Shown here: positions 35,042-43,190 of the stretch, piece after piece | Position numbering within the stretch: the first letter of the stretch is position 1 | Layout of the letters: every line of letters begins with the position of its first letter | DNA from: Streptomyces venezuelae ATCC 10712 | GTDB lineage: Bacteria > Actinomycetota > Actinomycetes > Streptomycetales > Streptomycetaceae | Direction: 5' to 3' | DNA length: 64,000 nucleotides | NCBI RefSeq assembly: GCF_008639165.1 | Contig: NZ_CP029197.1 | Span: 6,452,001-6,516,000, forward strand | The notes under the pieces: generated by a model | Databases searched by the model: none | What the model was told of the DNA's origin: nothing | The model's input: the letters and a program-made list of their open reading frames with translations, nothing else | Position numbers and translations under genes: made by a program

Positions 35042-35280
35042 GACCCTCCGGGCGGTCGTGCCTCCCCAGGAACGTCACACTTCCCCGCCCGCACCGCCCG
35101 GAGCACTCCCCCCACCGCAGTACCCCCGCCTCACCCGCAGTACCGATTCACCGCGTTCGTCTCGGGCCGTCCCCCGGGTCGTGCAGCCCACGCACCATCC
35201 CAAATCCCGCAGCTTCAAACAGATCAGATGCCCTTCGAAGTCTGATGCGGGTGCCCCTTTGAACCTTGGGAGTAGGCCCC

Positions 35281-36747
35281 ATGACCCAGTCGTCAGTGGA
35301 GCCCAAGACCAGCGCCGATGACGCGGGCTCCGGCTCGCGCAATCCCGCCGGCAGGTCTTGGCTCGACCGGTACTTTCACATCTCGGAGAGAGGATCCACC
35401 GTCGCGACGGAGATCCGCGGCGGCGTCACCACCTTCATGGCGATGGCGTACATTCTCCTGCTCAACCCCCTGATCCTCAGCGGCAAGGACGTCGACGGCA
35501 ACGTACTCAGCCAGCCGGCGCTCATCACCGCGACCGCCCTCGCCGCCGCCGCGACGACCCTCCTCATGGGTTTCTGGGGCAAGGTCCCGCTCGCTCTGGC
35601 CGCCGGCCTGAGCGTCTCCGGAGTCATGGCCTCACAGGTCGTGCCGGTCATGACCTGGCCGCAGGCCATGGGCATGTCCGTGGCGTACGGCGCCGTGATC
35701 TGTCTCCTGGTGGTCACCGGCCTCCGCGAGATGATCATGAACGCGATTCCGCTCGCCCTGAAGCACGCCATCACCATCGGCATCGGCCTCTTCATCGCGA
35801 TCATCGGCTTCGTGAAGGCCGGCTTCGTCCACGAGAACCCCGCCCCGGGCGGCGGCCCCGTGTCCCTCGGCCCCGCCGGTGAGCTCATGGGCTGGCCCGT
35901 CCTGATCTTCGCCTTCACCCTGCTGCTGATCTTCGCGCTGCAGGCCCGCAACGTCCCCGGTGCCATCCTCATCGGCATCGTCGCCGGCACGGTCGTCGCG
36001 GTCATCCTCAACGCGGTCGCCGACATCCCGGCCAAGGCCTGGTTCTCCGGCCCGCCGGAGCTGGACGGCAGCGCGGTCTCCGCCCCGGACTTCTCGCTGA
36101 TCGGCGACGTGTCCTTCACCGGCTGGGGCGACGTCGGCTACATCACCATCAGCATGATCGTCTTCACCCTGGTGCTCGCCGGCTTCTTCGACGCCATGGC
36201 GACCATCCTCGGTGTCGGCACCGAGGCCAAGCTGGCCGACGACAAGGGCCGCATGCCCGGCCTCTCCAAGGCGCTCTTCATCGACGGCGCCGGCGGTATC
36301 GTCGGTGGTGTGGGCGGAGCCTCCGGGCAGACGGTCTTCGTCGAGTCCGCGACCGGCGTCGGCGAGGGCGCCCGCACGGGTCTGGCCTCCGTGGTCACCG
36401 GCGGATTCTTCGCCCTCTGCCTCTTCTTCACGCCGCTCACCGCGATCGTGCCGCAGGAGGTCGCAGCCGCGGCCCTGGTCGTCATCGGCTCGATGATGAT
36501 GCAGAACGCCAAGCACGTCGACTGGAGCGACCGCTCCGTCGCGATCCCGGTGTTCCTCACCGTGGTCCTCATGCCCTTCACGTACACCATCACCACGGGT
36601 GTCGCGGCCGGTGTGATCTCCTACGTCGTGATCAAGACGGCGCAGGGCAAGGCACGCGAGGTCGGCGGCTTCATGTGGGGCCTGACCGCGATCTTCATCG
36701 TGTACTTCGCGATCCATCCCATCGAGAGCTGGCTCGGCGTCAGCTGA
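35281..36747 (+). CDS. NCS2 family purine permease (AzgA-like)
   Basis: This 488-residue integral membrane transporter has about 12-14 transmembrane helices. Its N-terminal ERGSTVATEIRGGVTTFMAM is typical of the AzgA (guanine/hypoxanthine/adenine-xanthine) branch of the NCS2 family. Other signatures are GVTTFMAMAYILLLNP, FFDAMATILGVGTEAKL and GASGQTVFVESATGVGEGAR. It likely imports purine bases with protons for the adjacent xanthine dehydrogenase. ATG 35281 is chosen because GGGAG precedes it; the frame extends to 35266. It lies 239 bp after the Mo subunit, enough for its own promoter, and 43 bp before xdhC. Confidence 0.92.
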   Translation: MTQSSVEPKTSADDAGSGSRNPAGRSWLDRYFHISERGSTVATEIRGGVTTFMAMAYILLLNPLILSGKDVDGNVLSQPALITATALAAAATTLLMGFWGKVPLALAAGLSVSGVMASQVVPVMTWPQAMGMSVAYGAVICLLVVTGLREMIMNAIPLALKHAITIGIGLFIAIIGFVKAGFVHENPAPGGGPVSLGPAGELMGWPVLIFAFTLLLIFALQARNVPGAILIGIVAGTVVAVILNAVADIPAKAWFSGPPELDGSAVSAPDFSLIGDVSFTGWGDVGYITISMIVFTLVLAGFFDAMATILGVGTEAKLADDKGRMPGLSKALFIDGAGGIVGGVGGASGQTVFVESATGVGEGARTGLASVVTGGFFALCLFFTPLTAIVPQEVAAAALVVIGSMMMQNAKHVDWSDRSVAIPVFLTVVLMPFTYTITTGVAAGVISYVVIKTAQGKAREVGGFMWGLTAIFIVYFAIHPIESWLGVS

Positions 36748-36790
36748 CGCCCCCCCGCCGCCCTCCCACACCTTCCAGAGGAGAACCGAG

Positions 36791-37927
36791 ATGCTGGACA
36801 TCGCCGAAGAGCTGCACCGGTGGGTCGAGCAGGGACGCGAGTTCGCCGTCGCCACGGTCGTGGCCGTCGGCGGGAGCGCGCCCCGGCAACCGGGCGCCGC
36901 GCTCGCCGTCGACAGCGACGGCACGGCGATCGGCTCGGTCTCCGGCGGGTGTGTGGAGGGCGCGGTCTACGACCTCTGCGTCCAGGCCCTCGAAGACGGC
37001 AGGACCGTCACCGAGCGCTTCGGCTACAGCGACGAGGACGCCTTCGCGGTCGGTCTGACCTGCGGCGGCATCATCGACATCCTCGTCACCCCGGTCCGCG
37101 GCGGGGTCTTCCCCGCCGCGCTCCGGGCCGCCGCCACGGGGGAGGCGGCGGCCCTGGCCCGGATCGTCTCCGGCCCCGAGGAACTGATGGGCCGGGCACT
37201 CCTGGTCCGCCCCGACGGCTCGTACGAGGGAAAGCTCGGCGGCCACCCCGAACTGGACCGCACGGCGGCCTCCGAGGCCCGCGCGCTGCTCGACGCGGGC
37301 CGCACCGGCACCGTCGAGATCGGCGAGGACGGCAGCCGCTGCGGACAGCCGCTGACCCTGCTCGTCGAGTCCTCGGTCCCGGCCCCCCGCATGATCGTCT
37401 TCGGTGCCATCGACTTCGCCGCCGCGCTCGTCCGGGTCGGCAAGTTCCTCGGCTACCACGTCACCGTCTGCGACGCCCGGCCCGTCTTCGCGACGCCCGC
37501 CCGCTTCCCCGAGGCGGACGACATCGTCGTCGAGTGGCCCCACCGCTACCTGGAGTCGACGGAGGTGGACGGCCGCACCGTGCTGTGCGTGCTGACCCAC
37601 GACGCCAAGTTCGACGTCCCCCTCCTCCAGGCCGCCCTGAAGCTTCCCGTCGCCTACGTCGGCGCGATGGGCTCCCGCCGCACCCACGAGGACCGCAACA
37701 AGCGGCTCCGCGAGGTCGGCGTCACCGAGATCGAACTCGCCCGGCTGCGCTCCCCGATCGGCCTCGACCTCGGCGCCCGGACGCCCGAGGAGACGGCCCT
37801 GTCGATCGGCGCGGAGATCGTCGCCAACCGCCGCGGCGGCACCGGCCTCTCCCTCACCGGCGCCCACACCCCGATCCACCACGACGTTCCCCGGGAACCG
37901 GCGGGGCGCATAGGGTCGGTCGCCTGA
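36791..37927 (+). CDS. xdhC: XdhC-family molybdenum cofactor insertion protein
   Basis: The 378-residue protein has the N-terminal XdhC/CoxI domain (AVATVVAVGGSAPRQPGAAL, GSVSGGCVEGAVYDL, GLTCGGIIDILVTPV) and a C-terminal Rossmann-like XdhC domain (MIVFGAIDFAAALVRVGKFL, YVGAMGSRRTHEDRNKRL, PIGLDLGARTPEETALSI). XdhC binds molybdopterin, helps its sulfuration and insertion into xanthine dehydrogenase, and is not part of the mature enzyme. ATG 36791 follows AGAGGAG by 7 nt. It sits directly downstream of the permease, completing the purine locus. The C-terminal 25 residues are variable. Confidence 0.92.
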   Translation: MLDIAEELHRWVEQGREFAVATVVAVGGSAPRQPGAALAVDSDGTAIGSVSGGCVEGAVYDLCVQALEDGRTVTERFGYSDEDAFAVGLTCGGIIDILVTPVRGGVFPAALRAAATGEAAALARIVSGPEELMGRALLVRPDGSYEGKLGGHPELDRTAASEARALLDAGRTGTVEIGEDGSRCGQPLTLLVESSVPAPRMIVFGAIDFAAALVRVGKFLGYHVTVCDARPVFATPARFPEADDIVVEWPHRYLESTEVDGRTVLCVLTHDAKFDVPLLQAALKLPVAYVGAMGSRRTHEDRNKRLREVGVTEIELARLRSPIGLDLGARTPEETALSIGAEIVANRRGGTGLSLTGAHTPIHHDVPREPAGRIGSVA

Positions 37928-37988
37928 CCGCGATCGCGATCGCGACCTCGACCGCGACGGCGGCTTTGAGGGCGGCGGCGGGGCGGGC

Positions 37989-39335
37989 TCAGTGCGCCGC
38001 CCGGTCCCGTACGGTCGACGTCCAGGCCGGCTGTTCGCCGGTGGGTTCCGTCTCGGCGCGGCGGCCGCCGCGGGCGAAGAAGTCCGCGAGCGGCAGGATC
38101 GCCGCACCGACCGTCACCGCGTCGGGGCCCAGGGTGCCCATGCCGATCTCCACCCGGGCCGCCGGGTAGCTGAGCGCGTACTCGGCCGCGTACCCCTTGA
38201 CCGTCTCCAGGAAGCGGGCGCCGAGCTGGAGGCCCGCCCAGCCGCCCACCAGGATGCGCTCGGGCTGGAAGAGGTTGACGAGGTCGCCGAAACCGGCGCC
38301 GAGGTACTCGGCGGTCTCCTCCAGCACCGCCAGCGCGGTCGCGTCCGGGGCGGTCCCGGGCTCCGCCGGATACGCCGCGGCCAACATCGCCGTGAGGGCC
38401 GTCTCCTCGTCCGCGCCCGCCGGGGGCTTCCCGCCCGCCTCCGCCCAGCGCTCCAGGAGCGCTTCGGCTCCGGCGTACGCCTCCAGGCAGCCGCGGGCAC
38501 CGCAGCGGCAGCGCCGCCCCCGGACCCGTACCGTCAGATGGCCCCACTCGATCGCCCGGCCCGGACCCAGCGGGTCCGTGACCACGCACGCCCCGACGCC
38601 CGAGCCGAAGAGGACCACCACGGCGCTGCGCGCGCCGCGCCCCGCGCCGAACCACATCTCGGCCTGGCCGAGGGTCTGGGCGCCGTTGTCGATCCAGAAC
38701 GGCACCGAGGCCGGGAGGTCCACGCTCTCGCGCAGCAGCCGCTCCAGGGGGACCGCGTCCCAGCCGATGGTCTGGCCGTGCACGACGGCGCCCTCCTCGG
38801 CCGTGCGGGCGACGATGCCGGGCACGCCGACGCCGACGCCGAGGAGCCGTGCGGCGGGCACGTCCGCGGTCCGCAGCACCTCCGCGACACCCTCGCGGAT
38901 GTGGTCGACGACCACCCCGACCTCGTAACGGCCGTGCGGATGGGGGCTGTCGACCGTCAACGGCCGTTCGGTCCGGGCGAGTTCGGTGAGAGTGAGGTCG
39001 AACAGCTCGATCCTGACCCGGGTCTCACCCACGTCGACGCCGATCATGCAGCCGCTGTCCGGGGTGATCCGCAGCAGGGTACGGGGGCGGCCGCCGGCCG
39101 AGTCGACACTGCCCGCCTCCTCGACCAGGCCCTCGGCGACGAGCTCCGCGACCACGTTGCTGATGGAGCCGGAGCTGAGGCCGGTGGCGGGTCCGAGCGA
39201 GAAGCGGCTCAACGGGCCGTCGAAGTAGAGGCGTTGAAGGACGGCGGTGCGGTTCTCGCGTCGCAGGTCGCGCACGGTGCGGCCGTTCCGCAAAGTCACT
39301 TGGGCCCCCAGGTGAAATAGTCCTGAACGCAACAT
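37989..39335 (-). CDS. ROK family transcriptional regulator
   Basis: The protein has an N-terminal MarR-like winged helix (TVRDLRRENRTAVLQRLYFD, LSSGSISNVVAELVAEGLVE). A ROK sugar-kinase-like domain follows with the ATP-site-like GVDVGETRVRIELF, the ROK zinc motif CRCGARGCLEAYAG and GGWAGLQLGARFLETVKGY. Such proteins are usually sugar-responsive repressors. The frame starts at ATG 39335 (448 residues), but GTG 39299 just before VTLRNGRTVRDLRRE fits the family N-terminus better (436 residues). No sugar transporter is adjacent, so its target is unknown. It converges on xdhC across a short GCGATC-rich spacer. Confidence 0.88.
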   Translation of the reverse strand: MLRSGLFHLGAQVTLRNGRTVRDLRRENRTAVLQRLYFDGPLSRFSLGPATGLSSGSISNVVAELVAEGLVEEAGSVDSAGGRPRTLLRITPDSGCMIGVDVGETRVRIELFDLTLTELARTERPLTVDSPHPHGRYEVGVVVDHIREGVAEVLRTADVPAARLLGVGVGVPGIVARTAEEGAVVHGQTIGWDAVPLERLLRESVDLPASVPFWIDNGAQTLGQAEMWFGAGRGARSAVVVLFGSGVGACVVTDPLGPGRAIEWGHLTVRVRGRRCRCGARGCLEAYAGAEALLERWAEAGGKPPAGADEETALTAMLAAAYPAEPGTAPDATALAVLEETAEYLGAGFGDLVNLFQPERILVGGWAGLQLGARFLETVKGYAAEYALSYPAARVEIGMGTLGPDAVTVGAAILPLADFFARGGRRAETEPTGEQPAWTSTVRDRAAH

Positions 39336-39466
39336 ACCGCTGTCGGGACCCTCGGGCGACCTTCTCTTGAGGTTTAACTCACATCCTGAAATAAGGCGCG
39401 GGGGCCTTCAGGCCCTGAACGCGGGCCTTGGGGCGGGCCCTGAACGTGGGGAGGCCTCGCCCGGCC

Positions 39467-40072
39467 TCAGACCTTGCGGAGTCCGCTGAGGAGAAGCTCC
39501 GCCAGTTGCTCGTACGCCTCGGCGTCGGCGAGACCGGTCGCCGCGGCCACCTGGCGCCGCTGGATGCGGACCATCACCGAGGAGATGACGTCGGCGGCGA
39601 AGGTCACGTGCACCTCGCGGAACACGCCCGCCCGGACGCCCTCCTCGATCAGCTGCTGGACCCGGCCGGCGGCCGCGCGCGTGTTGCGCTCGTACACCTC
39701 CGCCGCCGGTTCGAACGCGGCCACGTCGTCGAAGAACTGCGGCGACACCGGCGCCAGCTCGGCCGAGACCGCCCGCAGATAGGCGGCGAGCCGCTCGGCC
39801 GGATCGCTCGCGGCGGCCAGGACCGCCTCGACCCGGGCCGTGGCGCGCCGGAAGAAGTGCACCACCGCCGCCCTCACCAGCTGCTCCTTGCTGCCGGCCA
39901 GGCCGTACAGGGTCCGCTTCGAGCAGCGCAGCCGGGCGGCCAGGTCGTCGAGCGTCAGCCGGGCGAACCCCTCGCCCACGAGGAGGGCGACGAGTTCCTC
40001 GAAGAGGGCGGAGCGGCGGGCCGCGCCGCGGCCCGTGAGCTTCGGGGTGTCGGCGGCTGAGGTCTCGATCAC
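39467..40072 (-). CDS. TetR family regulator
   Basis: The 201-residue regulator has a TetR helix-turn-helix at residues about 22-65 (LVALLVGEGFARLTLDDLAA, RLRCSKRTLYGLAGSKEQLV) and an all-helical ligand domain. It starts with GTG 40072. It is divergent from an acyl-CoA dehydrogenase gene 115 bp away, with a perfect 14-bp palindrome between them. The expected arrangement is a repressor that controls itself and the dehydrogenase in response to an acyl-CoA or related ligand (inference). Confidence 0.88.
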   Translation of the reverse strand: MIETSAADTPKLTGRGAARRSALFEELVALLVGEGFARLTLDDLAARLRCSKRTLYGLAGSKEQLVRAAVVHFFRRATARVEAVLAAASDPAERLAAYLRAVSAELAPVSPQFFDDVAAFEPAAEVYERNTRAAAGRVQQLIEEGVRAGVFREVHVTFAADVISSVMVRIQRRQVAAATGLADAEAYEQLAELLLSGLRKV

Positions 40073-40137
40073 CTGGTCAGTATTCCAGGCCGGTCCTCGT
40101 GGGGGTTACGGCGGCACCCTTCTGCGCTACTCTCAGC

Positions 40138-40151
40138 GGTACTGCAGTACC
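40138..40151. promoter_or_regulatory. Palindromic operator candidate for the divergent TetR
   Basis: GGTACTGCAGTACC is a perfect 14-bp palindrome between the TetR gene and the acyl-CoA dehydrogenase gene. A further CAGTACC half site lies at 40157-40163. Confidence 0.55.
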
Positions 40152-40187
40152 TTTCCCAGTACCACTTTGCGCGCCGCTGGAGTCGCC

Positions 40188-41333
40188 ATGGATGTCGACC
40201 GCCTGCTTCCCACCCCCGAGGCAGCGGACCTCATCGCCCTCACCCGGGAGATCGCCGACAAGGAGCTCTCTCCCAAGGTGGACGAGTACGAGGCCGCCGA
40301 GACGTACCCCGAAGGGCTCTTCACGACCCTCGGCGAGGCCGGTCTCCTCGGCCTGCCGTACCCGGAGGAGTACGGCGGCGGAGGCCAGCCCTACGAGGTC
40401 TACCTCCAGGTCCTCGAAGAGCTCGCCGCGCGCTGGGCGGCCGTCGCCGTCGCCACCAGCGTCCACACCCTCGCCTGCCACCCGCTGCACACCTTCGGCA
40501 CCGCCGAGCAGAAGGAACGCTGGCTGCCCGCGATGCTGGAGGGCCGCATGATCGGCGGCTACAGCCTCTCCGAGCCCCAGGCCGGCTCCGACGCGGCCGC
40601 CCTCAGCTGCAAGGCCGAGCGGCAGGACGACGGCAGCGGGTACCGGATCCACGGCACCAAGGCGTGGATCACCCACGGCGGCCGGGCCGGGTTCTACGCC
40701 CTCTTCGCCCGCACCGCCCCCGGCAGCCACGGCATCTCCTGCTTCCTCGCGCCCGGCGCCACCGAGGGCCTCAGCTTCGGCGCCCCCGAACGCAAGATGG
40801 GCCTCCAGGCGGTCCCCACCACCTCCGCCTACTGGGACGGCGCCCTCCTGGAGGCCGACCGGCTCGTCGGCGACGAGGGGCAGGGCCTCCAGATCGCCTT
40901 CAGCGCCCTCGACAGCGGCCGCCTCGGCATCGCCGCCTGCGCCACCGGCCTCGCCCAGGCCGCCCTCGACGCCGCCGTCTCCTACGCCAACGAGCGCACC
41001 ACCTTCGGCCGCCGGATCATCGACCACCAGGGCCTCGGCTTCCTCCTCGCCGACATGGCCGCCGCCGTCGACGCGGCCCGCGCCACCTACCTGGACGCGG
41101 CCCGCCGCCGCGACCTCGGCCGCCCCTTCAGCCGCCAGGCCAGCGCGGCCAAGCTCCTCGCGACCGACACGGCCATGAAGGTCACCACGGACGCCGTCCA
41201 GGTCCTCGGCGGCTACGGCTACACCCGCGACTTCCCGGTCGAGCGCTACATGCGCGAGGCCAAGATCACCCAGATCTTCGAGGGCACGAACCAGATCCAG
41301 CGCCTCGTCATCAGCCGCGGGCTGGTCGCGTAG
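40188..41333 (+). CDS. Acyl-CoA dehydrogenase
   Basis: The 381-residue flavoenzyme has the complete acyl-CoA dehydrogenase layout. An N-terminal helical domain is followed by the FAD/substrate loop GGYSLSEPQAGSDAAALSCK, AWITHGG, and a C-terminal domain with NERTTFGRRIIDHQGL and LGGYGYTRDFPVERYMREAK. The catalytic glutamate is in QIFEGTNQIQ, as in the short-chain branch. It introduces a 2,3 double bond into acyl-CoA and passes electrons to ETF; an acyl-CoA dehydrogenase-etfBA operon is 6 kb away. ATG 40188 follows CTGGAG and the family N-terminus starts there. It is divergent from a TetR gene with an operator candidate. Confidence 0.92.
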   Translation: MDVDRLLPTPEAADLIALTREIADKELSPKVDEYEAAETYPEGLFTTLGEAGLLGLPYPEEYGGGGQPYEVYLQVLEELAARWAAVAVATSVHTLACHPLHTFGTAEQKERWLPAMLEGRMIGGYSLSEPQAGSDAAALSCKAERQDDGSGYRIHGTKAWITHGGRAGFYALFARTAPGSHGISCFLAPGATEGLSFGAPERKMGLQAVPTTSAYWDGALLEADRLVGDEGQGLQIAFSALDSGRLGIAACATGLAQAALDAAVSYANERTTFGRRIIDHQGLGFLLADMAAAVDAARATYLDAARRRDLGRPFSRQASAAKLLATDTAMKVTTDAVQVLGGYGYTRDFPVERYMREAKITQIFEGTNQIQRLVISRGLVA

Positions 41334-41368
41334 CGACCGGGGCACACATCCGGAGCCCGGCGAGAGCC

Positions 41369-41995
41369 CTACCTGTGAGCGACGCGAGGACGGCGGTCGA
41401 GCGCCGCCGTCCGGAGGAGCGTCGCGATCTCTCTCAGGCCGTGGCGGTCGGCGTGGTGGAGGGCCGTGGCGCCGTGTGGGTCCGGGAGGTCGGGGTCGGC
41501 GCCCGCCGCGAGCAGGAGGGCGACGACGTCCTGGTGGGCGCGGCCGCCGGTGCCGAGGATCACCGCCTCCAACAGGGCCGTCCAGCCCAGCCGGTTGACG
41601 TGGTCGACATCGATCGACGTCTCGGCCAGGACCGCCCGGACATAGGCCACGTGACCCCGCTCGGCCGCCGGGATCAGGGCCGTACCGCCGTACCGGTCGG
41701 TCAGCGTCAGGTCCGGGCCCGCCGTGAGCAGGGCCCGCATCATCGCGACGCCGCCCGTGACGCCGGTGACCAGCCAGGGACTGTCGCGGCGGTCGTCCTG
41801 GGCGTTCGGGTCCGCGCCCGCGGCGAGGAGCACGCGCGCGACGGCGACGTGGTCGTGCCGGGCGGCGTGCAGCAGCGGGGTGCGGCGCCGGGCGTCGCGG
41901 GCGTCGACCCGGGCGCCCGCGGCGAGGGCCGCGCGGACGGCGACGGTGTCACCGTGCGCGGCGGCCGCCAGGAGGGAGTCGTCGAGCGCGTTCAT
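41369..41995 (-). CDS. Ankyrin repeat protein
   Basis: The 208-residue protein consists of about five or six ankyrin repeats (DTVAVRAALAAGARVDARDA, RRTPLLHAARHDHVAVARVL, GADPNAQDDRRDSPWLVTGV, GGTALIPAAERGHVAYVRAV, GADPDLPDPHGATALHHADR). It has no signal peptide, so it should be a cytoplasmic protein-binding scaffold. ATG 41995 follows GAGGAAGG. It begins 43 bp after the HbpS-like gene on the same strand and is likely co-transcribed. Bacterial ankyrin proteins next to haem or peroxide enzymes are sometimes needed for oxidative stress defence; that link here is inference. Confidence 0.9.
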   Translation of the reverse strand: MNALDDSLLAAAAHGDTVAVRAALAAGARVDARDARRRTPLLHAARHDHVAVARVLLAAGADPNAQDDRRDSPWLVTGVTGGVAMMRALLTAGPDLTLTDRYGGTALIPAAERGHVAYVRAVLAETSIDVDHVNRLGWTALLEAVILGTGGRAHQDVVALLLAAGADPDLPDPHGATALHHADRHGLREIATLLRTAALDRRPRVAHR

Positions 41996-42038
41996 GGCGG
42001 CCTTCCTCGTGCGGCGGCGGGCGCCGGACCGTTCCGGA

Positions 42039-42614
42039 CTACTTGCCGAGGGAGGCGACGCCGGCCTGGGCGAACTTCTCGTCGAGGTCGCCCGAGGGGG
42101 CGCCCGCGACGCCGATGCCGGCGATCGGCGCGCCCTTGGCGGTCACCGGGGCGCCGCCGGCGAGGAAGAGGGTGCCGGGGATGTCCTTCAGGTTCGGGGC
42201 CTGGGCGAGGCGCTTGGCCAGCTCCGAGGTCGGGGCGTTCCAGGAGACGGCGGTGAACGCCTTCTTTACGGCCGACTCGTAGGACTGCGGGCCCGCGCCG
42301 TCGCCGCGCAGGGTGACGATCGTGTTGCCGTTGCGGTCGACGACGGCGACGGAGACGCGCTGGTTCTCCTTCTCGGCGGCGTCCAGGGTCGCCTGCGCGG
42401 CCTTCGTGGCGGCCTCGACCGTCAGGTGCGTGGTGCGCGTGGTGTTCTTGTTCTTCGCGTCCGCCTTGGCGGCGACGACGGCGGCCGGGGCCGCCGCCGT
42501 GTTCTCGCCGGTGGCGCTCGCCGAGTACGCACCGAAGCCACCGAGGGCGAGCGCGGCGACGACGGCGCCACCGGTGAGGACACGGGTGCGCGAGGTCTTC
42601 TTCACGTGCTTCAT
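42039..42614 (-). CDS. Secreted haem-binding (HbpS/GlcG-like) protein
   Basis: The 191-residue protein begins with a basic and hydrophobic signal peptide (KKTSRTRVLTGGAVVAALAL) cut near ASA-TGE. The mature part is the GlcG/HbpS fold: LTVEAATKAAQATLDAAEKE, VAVVDRNGNTIVTLRGDGAG, SYESAVKKAFTAVSW, and the glycine-rich FLAGGAPV / GAPIAGIGVAGAPSGDLDEK. HbpS in S. reticuli is an extracellular haem sensor acting with the SenS-SenR two-component system, which is not present in this window. ATG 42614 follows GGAG by 8 nt. It is followed by the ankyrin gene. Confidence 0.88.
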   Translation of the reverse strand: MKHVKKTSRTRVLTGGAVVAALALGGFGAYSASATGENTAAAPAAVVAAKADAKNKNTTRTTHLTVEAATKAAQATLDAAEKENQRVSVAVVDRNGNTIVTLRGDGAGPQSYESAVKKAFTAVSWNAPTSELAKRLAQAPNLKDIPGTLFLAGGAPVTAKGAPIAGIGVAGAPSGDLDEKFAQAGVASLGK

Positions 42615-42784
42615 GGGGTCTGCTCCAGTGAACTCGGTGGTCTGCGGGGGCCGTCGGGGGTCCGTGGCCCGCTTCCCCTCCATCCTGGTGCCGCCTCCCC
42701 GCGCCGCCGGTCGTCGTCCCGGCTCCCTCCGGCCGCCGCAACGGTGGACCCCGGGGTCAACCGATCGGTTGACCCCGGTCGCCA

Positions 42785-42858
42785 TGCTCCGTGTCCGTGT
42801 GCGTGTGCGTCTGCTTGTCCGTGTGCGTTGCCTGTGCCTGTGCCTGTGTCTGTGCCCT
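42785..42858. repeat. Low-complexity GTCCGTGTGCG/GTGCCT repeat
   Basis: A run of GTGTGCGTGTGCGT-like units passes into tandem GTGCCT units (TGCCTGTGCCTGTGCCTGTG). It lies between the HbpS-like gene and the LysR remnant and codes for nothing recognisable. Confidence 0.7.
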
Positions 42859-42861
42859 CGT

Positions 42862-43060
42862 CCCAGCGTGCCGCCAGTGCGGTGAACGCGCGGGTGGCCG
42901 CGCTCCGGTAGCCGCCCGCGCGCCGGAGCAGGGCGACGCCACGGGCCGGTAGTGCGGGGGGAGAGCGGGACCGGGGTCAGCCAGGGGTGGTCCCGGGTGA
43001 CGGCATCGGGCAGGACGGTGGCGAGGGCCCCCGGACGGCCGTACGGGTTCCGCTTCCGGG
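42862..43060 (-). pseudogene. Remnant of a LysR-family regulator gene (3' end only)
   Basis: Translated on the minus strand, one frame reads PYGRPGALATVLPDAVTRDH then PWLTPVPLSP. A second frame continues ALPARGVALLRRAGGYRSAA then TRAFTALAARW. Together these match the usual C-terminal end of Streptomyces LysR regulators that sit divergent to oxidoreductase genes. A frameshift lies near 42960, and the DNA-binding domain and most of the ligand domain are absent. It is divergent from the SDR gene, as an intact regulator would be. Identification rests on remembered family pattern. Confidence 0.55.
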
Positions 43061-43190
43061 CGCGCGGCCTGCGGTTCTATGGTGGGCGGCGCAGATCGCG
43101 CGGACCGCGCGGTCCCCCGCGGGCACGCGCCCGATCCGGCGGCCAACCCGGCGGCAGGGTCGCACCCGCACGACCCGAACGAGGAGTTCC

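Larger units (their letters stand above)
42615..43190. other. Intergenic region with decayed gene
   Basis: The 576-bp stretch contains the upstream region of the HbpS-like gene, a low-complexity repeat (42785-42858), the LysR remnant (42862-43060) and the SDR promoter. No intact gene is supported. The open frames on either strand here are low-complexity shadows. Confidence 0.6.

Noticed and set aside
42757..43146. 129-codon minus frame in the LysR remnant region
   Set aside because: Only part of the LysR similarity is in this frame and the rest is low complexity, so it is not an intact gene.
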